From Thermoplasmata archaeon (lineage in GTDB: Archaea; Thermoplasmatota; Thermoplasmata; Lutacidiplasmatales; UBA184), in the NCBI GenBank assembly GCA_021817245.1, contig JAKAVQ010000001.1:1-64000 (forward strand): a DNA stretch of 64,000 nt, written 5' to 3'. A model generated the notes under the pieces. It was given only the letters and a program-made list of their open reading frames with translations. It made no database searches and was not told where the DNA came from. The position numbers and the translations under genes were made by a program. Below are positions 58,548 to 64,000 of the stretch, in pieces; the stretch's first letter is position 1, and each line of letters starts with the position of its first letter.

Positions 58548-58804
58548 ATGGGTCGAGCGGCCGGTGGGCGTACAGGGTCTCGGTCGGCACCCCCGCGAGC
58601 GACGCCGAGCTCGACCGCGGGTCCCGACGCCCAGGGGGCCGCGGCCGGATTCCGGGTCTCGCGCTCCGCGTCGTGGTTCCGGGCCGGCCCCCCCTCTTCC
58701 ACGGATACGGCGGGCGGGACCGGGCCGAGTGGCTCCCCGTCACCGAGCGGTCCGTCTTCGGCATCGCGTCGAGGACCAAGTCGTTGACCGCGGTCGCCCG
58801 GTGA
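58548..58804 (+). pseudogene. Degraded fragment of a beta-lactamase-family serine hydrolase
   Basis: In one plus-strand frame the run from about 58643 to 58804 reads IPGLALRVVV, then FHGYGGRDRAEWLPVTE and FGIASRTKSLTAVAR followed by TGA. This matches the N-terminal third of PF00144 (IPG, GYG-x-D, and the SxxK nucleophile motif SRTK). The rest of the enzyme is missing, and a plausible ATG (58548) lies in a different frame, implying a frameshift. It sits between divergent and convergent intact genes. No other coding feature explains this roughly 300-base gap. Confidence 0.5.
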
Positions 58805-58817
58805 GGGACCCCACGAC

Positions 58818-59603
58818 CTACAGGACCGTCTCGAAAGCACGCTCGAGCAGGCTCATCTCCCTCACCTCGAGGGCCCGGCGGTCGAACGAGACGATTAGGG
58901 CCGAACCGGTCTCGCGGGCCTGGCCGACCAGCCAGTGCACGAACTTGAGCGTCGTGTCGAGCGAGTACTCCGTCGCGAGGTACTCGAGCGCGTCGACGTA
59001 AACGAGAGCACCGCCCGGCGACTCCGTCGGGTCCCGAAGCCGTCCTCCGATCTCCCCCGGAGCGAGGCGCGGCGGAGCCCCGGGCTCGTTGCCGCCCCCA
59101 CCGCCGACCGTGAGGTCGAGCCGCGGCTGACCGTGGTCCCCCGGCACCTCGGGGGGCCGGAGCGAAACGGTCACGAGCCGGGGGAACGACGGAGCGTTCG
59201 CGCGCAGGATTTCGATCGCCCGGGTCGGCCGCTCCTCCCGCACCAACACGCTGTGGCCGGGAGCGAGGCGGAGCGGAGGCGCGGCCGGGCCGCCGACCGG
59301 CGCTCCCCAGGGGCGCGCCGCCTGCGGGGCCCGGAGCAGAGAGTTCCAGGCGGGTCGCCGCGGGGGGCCGAGAAGGCTGCGACGCTTGGCCTCGACCTCT
59401 TCGGCGAGGCGGGCGAGCCGGCTCTCCGCCAGGATACGAAGCTCTTGGGCGGTGTGGCCCCGGGAGACGTGCTGGAGCACCTCCCGGAGGGCGCTGCGCA
59501 GCCCATCCTCGTAGCCGGAGGAGTAGGTTCGGGCGTACTCCTCGTCGGCCGGTGGCTCCTCCGACGGCGGTGGCGGGTTCGGACGGCTGGGGGGGGCGCT
59601 CAC
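58818..59603 (-). CDS. DUF835 domain protein coupled to the mevalonate-entry operon
   Basis: 261 residues. The C-terminal 90 (ALVYVDALEYLATEYSLDTTLKFVHWLVG, SALIVSFDRRALEVREMSLLERAF) are DUF835, a KaiC/RecA-like degenerate domain frequent in Thermoplasmata and methanogens. The N-terminal half is a helical region (GYEDGLRSALREVLQHVSRGHTAQEL) and Pro-rich linker. GTG overlaps the DUF35 stop (GTGA), so it is translated with the HMG-CoA synthase cluster. Its role there is unknown. Confidence 0.8.
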   Translation of the reverse strand: MSAPPSRPNPPPPSEEPPADEEYARTYSSGYEDGLRSALREVLQHVSRGHTAQELRILAESRLARLAEEVEAKRRSLLGPPRRPAWNSLLRAPQAARPWGAPVGGPAAPPLRLAPGHSVLVREERPTRAIEILRANAPSFPRLVTVSLRPPEVPGDHGQPRLDLTVGGGGGNEPGAPPRLAPGEIGGRLRDPTESPGGALVYVDALEYLATEYSLDTTLKFVHWLVGQARETGSALIVSFDRRALEVREMSLLERAFETVL

Positions 59604-60091
59604 GCCGGGGCCCGGGGCTGCGCGGAAGGGGGTTCCGCGGGGATGGGGGCCGGCGAGCCTCGCGGCGGAGAGGGTCCCGAGGGCTCCTCGGTCGGCGCAA
59701 ACTTGTAGCCGTAGTGGATGACGCCGGCCTTTCCCTCTTCCCGCAGCTTGCGGAACGTCGCGTGTACCTGGAGCCCGATCCGCACTTCGGGCGGGTCGAC
59801 GTCGACGACCTGGCCGGTGAGGATCGGTCCCTCCACGGTCTCGACCAGGGCCACGACATACGGTACCTGCATCTCGAAGCCCTGGGCGGGGTCGTGGACC
59901 ACGGTGAACGACAGCACTTCGCCGTCGCCCGAGAGCTGGAACGGGACCATCTTCTCGATCGACTGGCGGTGATGGGTACACTCCGGGCAGACCGCCCGGG
60001 GCGGGAAGTACACGGTGCTGCAGTTCGTGCACTTCGACCCGCCGAGATTGTAGCGCCGCGGGGTCTCGCGCCAGAAGCGTGCGATCGACAT
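59600..60091 (-). CDS. DUF35 zinc ribbon/OB-fold acyl-CoA-binding protein
   Basis: 163 residues. Rubredoxin-like zinc ribbon CTNC and CPEC at residues about 21-38, then an OB fold (GDGEVLSFTVVHDPAQGFEMQVPYVVALVE). In methanogens this protein bridges thiolase and HMG-CoA synthase and shares the CoA pantetheine channel. The last 40 residues are a Pro/Ala tail. It is 19 bases after the thiolase homologue and overlaps DUF835. Confidence 0.9.
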   Translation of the reverse strand: MSIARFWRETPRRYNLGGSKCTNCSTVYFPPRAVCPECTHHRQSIEKMVPFQLSGDGEVLSFTVVHDPAQGFEMQVPYVVALVETVEGPILTGQVVDVDPPEVRIGLQVHATFRKLREEGKAGVIHYGYKFAPTEEPSGPSPPRGSPAPIPAEPPSAQPRAPA

Positions 60092-60110
60092 CGATGCTTC
60101 CTCCCTCCGA

Positions 60111-61280
60111 TCAGTTCACCCGCTCGAGCAGATGGACCACCGTCGTCGCTCCCGTGCCCCCGACGTCCTGGGCAAGTCCGAGGGTAGCGCCCGAGACCTG
60201 TCGGTCCTGGGCCTCTCCCCGGAGCTGGCGGACCAGCTCCACGACCTGGGCGACCCCGACGGCGCCGAACGGCCGGCCCTGCGCCTTGAGCCCGCCCGAG
60301 GAGTTCACGGTCGGGGATCCGCCGAGCCCAAACCGGCCGCTCGCGAACTCAGCCCCGGCGCGTCCCTTCGGGACGAACCCGAGGTCCTCGAGGGAGACCA
60401 GCGCGCTGATCGAGTAGGCGTCGTGGATCTCCGCGACCTGCACGTCCTTCGGGGTCCGGCGCGCCCGGTCGAAGGCATGGCGCGCGGCGACCACGGTCGA
60501 TTCGAGGGTCGTCGGCTCCTTGCGGTGCTGCAGCGCCAGCGTGTCGCACGCGACCTGGCTCGCCGCGATGCGGATTGGAGTGTCGGTGTGCCGGCGCGCC
60601 TCCTCGAGCGGCCCGAGGACGACCGCGGCCGCACCGTCGGAGAAAGGGGCGCAGTCGAGGACGCCGAGCGGTTCGGCGACCGGGCCCGCGCCCAACACTT
60701 GTTCGAGACGCACCCGGTTACGGTAGTGCGCGTTCGGGTTGCGGCTCCCCATCTCGTGCGCGTGGACCGGTACGGCGGCGAGCTCCTCCCGCGAGGTACC
60801 GAACAGATGCATGTGGCGTCGCGCCACGAGGGCCCAGAGCGCGGGAAGGGTCGCGCCGAAGACGACCTCCCATTCGTGGTCGGCCGACGAGTTCGCGATC
60901 TCGCCGGCGGTCGTGTCCGGGACATCGGTGAGCTTCTCCGCTCCGCCGACGACGACGTAGTCGTAGAGACCGCTCGCGACCGCAAGGTAGCCCTGGTGGA
61001 GCGCGAGCGCTCCGGAGGCGCCCCCACCCTCGATGCGGACGCTCGGAAGGTGGCGGCCCGCGAGGCCGGCGTAGTCGAGGATGAGCGGGGCGATGTGCTC
61101 CTGGCCGATCAGCGAGCCGGAGGCCATGTTGCCGAGGAAGAGGCCCCCCAGGTCGGCGGAGGAGAGCCGGGCGTCAACGAGCGCCTGGAGGCCGGACTCG
61201 ATCCCGATCTCTCGGAACGAGCGGTCCCACAGCTCGCCGAACTTCGTCTGTCCGATGCCGAGGACGGCGACGTCCCTCAT
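60111..61280 (-). CDS. Archaeal thiolase homologue lacking catalytic Cys and His
   Basis: 389 residues of the archaeal acetoacetyl-CoA thiolase (SCPx-like) family that sits with HMG-CoA synthase. Fold landmarks are kept: GIGQTKFGELWDRS, DCAPFSDGAAAVVLG, EIHDAYSISALVSLEDLGF (H286) and NSSGGLKAQG. But the nucleophile position, normally EAACASG, reads EGGGASG (G87, codon 61020-61022), and the GHP histidine is arginine (GRPFGAVG, R336, codon 60273-60275). The protein is otherwise full length without frameshift. Position in the operon between HMG-CoA synthase and DUF35 suggests a structural role or unusual chemistry. Confidence 0.88.
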   Translation of the reverse strand: MRDVAVLGIGQTKFGELWDRSFREIGIESGLQALVDARLSSADLGGLFLGNMASGSLIGQEHIAPLILDYAGLAGRHLPSVRIEGGGASGALALHQGYLAVASGLYDYVVVGGAEKLTDVPDTTAGEIANSSADHEWEVVFGATLPALWALVARRHMHLFGTSREELAAVPVHAHEMGSRNPNAHYRNRVRLEQVLGAGPVAEPLGVLDCAPFSDGAAAVVLGPLEEARRHTDTPIRIAASQVACDTLALQHRKEPTTLESTVVAARHAFDRARRTPKDVQVAEIHDAYSISALVSLEDLGFVPKGRAGAEFASGRFGLGGSPTVNSSGGLKAQGRPFGAVGVAQVVELVRQLRGEAQDRQVSGATLGLAQDVGGTGATTVVHLLERVN

Positions 61281-61281
61281 C

Positions 61282-62334
61282 CTACTCGCCTCCCATGTGG
61301 ATCTTTCCGCGGAACTTCGCGTACACCGCGTACGACAGCTCGATGCCGTGCTCCAGGTACCACTCGACCGGGCGGCCGAACGAACGGTCGTAGCTCCGGA
61401 TCTCCTCCGTGGTTTCGAGGTCGAAAGCGTCGGATCCCGCACCGGAGCCGTACCCGACCATGAGGATCCGCTCGCCGGGGCCCGCGTGGTCGAGGACGTT
61501 CGCGAGGCCGATCAGGGCGGCGCCCGAGTAGGTGTTGCCGATGAACGGGGTCACGAGCCCATAGCGCATCTGCTCGTCGGAGAAACCGAGGATCTTGCCG
61601 GCCCGCTGCGGGAACTTCCCGTTCGGCTGGTGGAAGACGACGTGTCGGTAGTCCTTCGGGGTCGTCCCCGAGGCCTCCATGATCCCGCGGGCACACTCGG
61701 TGACGTGCCGGAAGTACGCGGGCTCCCCCGTGAAGCGGCCGCCGTGGCTCGGGTACTTCTGGCCCTCGCGACGCCAGAAGTCCGGCGTGTCGGTCGTGTA
61801 GGAGAGCGTCCGGAGCACTCGGCAGATCACTCGATCCCGGCCGATGACGAACGCCGCGCCGCCGGCGCTCGCGGAGTACTCGAGCGCGTCGCCGGGCGCC
61901 CCCTGGGAGGTGTCGGTCCCGATCGCGACGCCGTAGCGGATCATGTCGGCCCCGACGAGTCCGAGACACGTCTGGATCGCCGCGGTGCCGGCCTTGCAGG
62001 CGAACTCGAAGTCCGCCGCGGTGAGGTTCGGCGTGGCCCCGACCGCCTGGGCGACCACGGTCGCCGTCGGCTTCACGGCGTAGGGATGCGACTCCGACCC
62101 GACGTAGATCGCCCCGATCTGCTGAGGGTCGATCGCACCGCGCACGAGCGCGGTGCGGAGTGACTCGGTCGAGATCGTGATCGTGTCCTCGTCGGGGGAG
62201 GGGACGCTCTTGCGGTGGACATTCAGGCTCTGCCCCATCGCGGCCCCGTCGGACCCCCAGACCCGGCCGATCTCCTCGGGCGTGATCCGGTAGCGAGGGA
62301 CGTAGGCACCGTAGCTCACGATTCCTGCTTGCAT
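61282..62334 (-). CDS. hmgS: Hydroxymethylglutaryl-CoA synthase (archaeal)
   Basis: 350 residues. Condenses acetoacetyl-CoA with acetyl-CoA, first committed step of the mevalonate route to archaeal lipids. The catalytic triad is intact: E81 (GSESHPY), C113 (EFACKAGT) and H235 ([10 protein letters not shown]). N-terminus [14 protein letters not shown] is typical. One base separates it from the thiolase homologue and 16 from the HTH regulator, so one transcript. Confidence 0.95.
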   Translation of the reverse strand: MQAGIVSYGAYVPRYRITPEEIGRVWGSDGAAMGQSLNVHRKSVPSPDEDTITISTESLRTALVRGAIDPQQIGAIYVGSESHPYAVKPTATVVAQAVGATPNLTAADFEFACKAGTAAIQTCLGLVGADMIRYGVAIGTDTSQGAPGDALEYSASAGGAAFVIGRDRVICRVLRTLSYTTDTPDFWRREGQKYPSHGGRFTGEPAYFRHVTECARGIMEASGTTPKDYRHVVFHQPNGKFPQRAGKILGFSDEQMRYGLVTPFIGNTYSGAALIGLANVLDHAGPGERILMVGYGSGAGSDAFDLETTEEIRSYDRSFGRPVEWYLEHGIELSYAVYAKFRGKIHMGGE

Positions 62335-62350
62335 TCGATCTCCCTTCTGT

Positions 62351-63028
62351 TCAGAGTTCCTCGAGCCGTTCGATCAACGCCGGGGCGCTGAACGGGGTCG
62401 TGAGGAGAGGAATGTTCTCGACCTCGGAGAGTCGGACCGCGAGCGGGTCCACGCGACCCGGGGCCGCGAAGACGACCGCCGCGGGCTTGAGCGGGTGCGC
62501 GCGGATCGCGACCATCGGCGATCGCCCGTACTTCACGTTCGAGAAGATCAGCGCGCGCTGGGTCGTCCAGCCGTAGACCTCGACGAACCGCGAGGCATCG
62601 ATCGCGAGGATCGCACGAGGGGCGTCGAGCACGGTGAAGCCGTGGATGTCCCGGTGGAGGTCGACCCGGCTCACCGCCCGCGCCTCGAGCCGGTCCGCAA
62701 GCGTCTTCAGAGGGATCGCGACCGCGAACTCGCGCATCCCCAGGATCCCGTCCGAGTGGGGACGAATGCCCAGCCGCTGGCCGACCCGGCCGCCGTTCTG
62801 GACGTCGAGCGCGAGGAGGGCGTCGACGTATCGGCGGATGAAGCCGGCTCCCGGGCTGGCGCGCCGCTCCGACTCGTAGTCGCTGATCACGGAGGGGACA
62901 GTCGAGAGGTGCTTCGCGAGGTCCCGCTGCGAGATCGCGAAGTCCTCCCGCCACTTCCGCAGCGTGCGGCCCGGATGAGGGGAGAGGACGACCTCGCCGG
63001 CGATCTTTTCGCGGATCTCCGCTTCCAC
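62351..63028 (-). CDS. XRE-type transcriptional regulator of the HMG-CoA synthase operon
   Basis: 225 residues. The N-terminal helix-turn-helix ([34 protein letters not shown]) is of Cro/XRE type. The C-terminal domain ([52 protein letters not shown]) is the archaeal sensor domain that commonly accompanies this HTH upstream of HMG-CoA synthase. It probably senses an isoprenoid or CoA metabolite; the effector is not known. GTG start, leaderless. Confidence 0.88.
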   Translation of the reverse strand: MEAEIREKIAGEVVLSPHPGRTLRKWREDFAISQRDLAKHLSTVPSVISDYESERRASPGAGFIRRYVDALLALDVQNGGRVGQRLGIRPHSDGILGMREFAVAIPLKTLADRLEARAVSRVDLHRDIHGFTVLDAPRAILAIDASRFVEVYGWTTQRALIFSNVKYGRSPMVAIRAHPLKPAAVVFAAPGRVDPLAVRLSEVENIPLLTTPFSAPALIERLEEL

Positions 63029-63050
63029 GAGCTCGGTCGAGGCGTCCTCC

Positions 63051-63060
63051 GGTATAAATC
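63051..63060 (-). promoter_or_regulatory. TATA box for the mevalonate-entry operon
   Basis: GATTTATACC on the minus strand, centred 27 bases before the GTG at 63028. Confidence 0.6.
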
Positions 63061-63130
63061 GCTGCGCGTCCTGTCGGTGCTAAGGCTCGACATCTGCCGA
63101 AGGGGCCGCGACCGCCGCCGGGCGGACAGG

Positions 63131-63237
63131 TGGACCGGGCGAGATGCTCCGGCCCGGGGCGAGCGCTTGCCCCGGACCATTTGAACTCGCGACCTCTACC
63201 TTGCCAAGGTAGCGATCTTCCGCTGATCTACCGGCCC
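63131..63237 (-). tRNA. tRNA-Ala (anticodon GGC) with a T-loop intron
   Basis: Read on the minus strand: acceptor GGGCCGG (63237-63231) pairs with CCGGTCC, including the G3-U70 wobble that identifies tRNA-Ala. D-arm GATC/GATC, anticodon stem CTACC/GGTAG with loop TTGGCAA (anticodon GGC at 63205-63203), five-base variable region and T-stem GCGAG/CTCGC. The T-loop is 42 nt; removing 63145-63179 (35 nt) gives TTCAAAT and a 72-nt tRNA. Discriminator A at 63131. Confidence 0.9.
63145..63179 (-). other. Intron in the T-loop of tRNA-Ala (position 59/60)
   Basis: 35 nt. The cleanest of the three: an inner helix of 10-11 pairs (starting GGTCCGGGGC, ending GCCCCGGGCC, eight-base loop), central helix TTC with GAG plus an A-G opposition, 3' bulge C-A-T and 5' bulge of A residues. 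Canonical cutting after the second base in each bulge restores TTCAAAT. Confidence 0.85.
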
Positions 63238-63263
63238 ACGCCGAGCGGCCGAGGCCCGGGGCG

Positions 63264-63272
63264 GGATAATAC
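63264..63272 (-). promoter_or_regulatory. TATA-like box for tRNA-Ala
   Basis: GGTATTATC on the minus strand, about 27-35 bases before the tRNA 5' end. Confidence 0.5.
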
Positions 63273-63416
63273 CTTCTCCGTCCCGCCCTTCCGCCGGGTC
63301 GCTTTCCGCTCGGGGCCGGCCGTCGCGCAGAGCGCGCGGTACCCTCGACCCGGCGTCTCGCCGGCGCGCGTTGGAGCCAAACGCTTAAGCGGCCGGGTCG
63401 GCATCGACTCGCCGCG

Positions 63417-63776
63417 ATGGCGGACGGGGGTGCCTCCGGCGAGCCGATCGACGTGCTCGTGAAGAGCACGCGCGACCTCCTCCGCCCCGAAGAGCTCGTG
63501 CGGGAGGCGACCCGCGATATCGTCAAGGACGAGATTCGGCGCCACCTCGAAAAGACGCTGCACGAGGACCCGAAGCTCCAGCAGGCCCTCAAGGACGCGG
63601 TCCGCGACCTGCTCGAAGCGCGCGCGAACGAGTACGCGGCGCTCCTCCGGGTGGGGGCCGCGACCGCACGTCTTGGGCTCTCGGCCTTGCCTCCCGACGT
63701 GCGCCGGGCGGTCATGAAGGACCTTGTCGACCTCTTGTCGAAGGAGCTCGGCCAGATCGTCGAGAGGTCGCTCTAA
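63417..63776 (+). CDS. Small helical protein of unknown function
   Basis: 119 residues, almost all predicted alpha helix, with Asp/Glu and Arg/Lys in heptad-like order (LLRPEELVREATRDIVKDEIRRHLEKTL). No membrane span or motif is seen. Three bases precede the PAC2 gene, so they are co-transcribed; a link to proteasome assembly is possible but only positional. AACGCTTAAGCG (63379-63390) may hold the promoter. Confidence 0.65.
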   Translation: MADGGASGEPIDVLVKSTRDLLRPEELVREATRDIVKDEIRRHLEKTLHEDPKLQQALKDAVRDLLEARANEYAALLRVGAATARLGLSALPPDVRRAVMKDLVDLLSKELGQIVERSL

Positions 63777-63779
63777 CCC

Positions 63780-64000
63780 ATGCCGATGGCGCCGGACCAG
63801 GTCCGGATCTACGAGATCAAGCGCGTCGACGTCGAGGGCGCGATCGTCATCGACGGTTTCCCTTCCGTCGGTCTGGTCAGCTCGATCGTCGCGAACTACC
63901 TCATCGACACGCTCGATATGGAGCAGATCGGGATCGTCGAGTCCCCGGCATTCCCCACGGTCTCGCTCGTGCGGAACGGGAATCCGCAGCATCCCGTGCG
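63780..64000 (+). CDS. PAC2 family protein, 3'-truncated (proteasome assembly chaperone-like)
   Basis: The first 73 residues are in the window: IYEIKRVDVEGAIVIDGFPSVGLVSSIVANYLIDTL and IVESPAFPTVSLV, which match the PAC2 (PF09754) family of archaeal homologues of proteasome assembly chaperones. ATG at 63780 or 63786. The gene runs off the right edge. Confidence 0.88.
   Translation, partial: MPMAPDQVRIYEIKRVDVEGAIVIDGFPSVGLVSSIVANYLIDTLDMEQIGIVESPAFPTVSLVRNGNPQHPV

Noticed and set aside
58546-58764. 72-codon minus-strand ORF in the gap before the glycosyltransferase
   Set aside because: Arg/Pro/Ser-rich with no motif; the opposite strand shows recognisable beta-lactamase-family motifs.

Overview
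The window is archaeal chromosomal DNA, very G+C rich (roughly two-thirds by eye) and almost wholly coding. Archaeal markers are TFB, aIF2-gamma, S6e/S4e/L19e/L32e, RNase P protein Rnp1, PurP, PCNA, Cbf5, an S26B-type signal peptidase and archaeal HMG-CoA synthase. Gene content and the many leaderless starts about 25 bases after a TATA-like box suggest Thermoplasmatota. That placement is inference; there is no rRNA here. I see no mobile element, CRISPR array or rRNA gene.

Layout. 1-5.1 kb: 3' end of tfb, a Cas4/RecB-like nuclease, purP, a two-gene ABC exporter, a zinc-ribbon microprotein. 5.2-7.3 kb: tRNA-Ser, a GAF/fRMsr-like protein, phosphopantothenate synthetase and a coiled-coil protein. 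7.6-15.2 kb: small CopG-like protein, acyl-CoA dehydrogenase, nadB, a second PD-(D/E)XK-like protein, an acetyltransferase, prs, signal peptidase. 15.4-21.7 kb: cyclase-family hydrolase, membrane protein, S6e/aIF2-gamma/Trm112-like operon, prepilin peptidase, methylmalonyl-CoA mutase small subunit/MeaB/methyltransferase operon, two single-span microproteins. 21.7-31.5 kb: FKBP, glycosyltransferases, sugar-nucleotide epimerase, AlaX, PCNA, thiolase, CysRS, Lrp-like domain. 31.5-36.6 kb: peroxiredoxin, MMPL/RND transporter, then cbf5 and cmk. 36.6-51.3 kb: the S10/spc ribosomal superoperon, read leftward from L3 to SecY, DUF106, cmk and cbf5, with most junctions overlapping as ATGA or GTGA. 51.6-53.8 kb: tdh-kbl threonine breakdown. 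54-58.8 kb: DUF2203, a zinc-ribbon membrane protein, DUF99, tRNA-Arg, a glycosyltransferase and a broken beta-lactamase-family fragment. 58.8-63.0 kb: the mevalonate-entry operon (HTH regulator, HMG-CoA synthase, thiolase homologue, DUF35, DUF835). 63.1-64 kb: tRNA-Ala, a small helical protein and the start of a PAC2 protein.

Main observations. (1) All three tRNA genes (Ser-GGA, Arg-TCT, Ala-GGC) are interrupted in the T-loop by 33-35 nt insertions. In each case removal at 59/60 restores TTCAAAT, and each insertion can form the same bulge-helix-bulge-like fold. This points to a systematic T-loop intron habit in this lineage. (2) The thiolase homologue in the HMG-CoA synthase operon lacks both the nucleophilic Cys (Gly instead) and the GHP histidine (Arg instead), so it may be a non-catalytic scaffold. 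An intact thiolase lies at 28.6 kb. (3) S5 carries a 54-residue RGG/PGR tail, SecY has two extra N-terminal membrane spans, and a fragment of a serine beta-lactamase-family gene survives at 58.6-58.8 kb.
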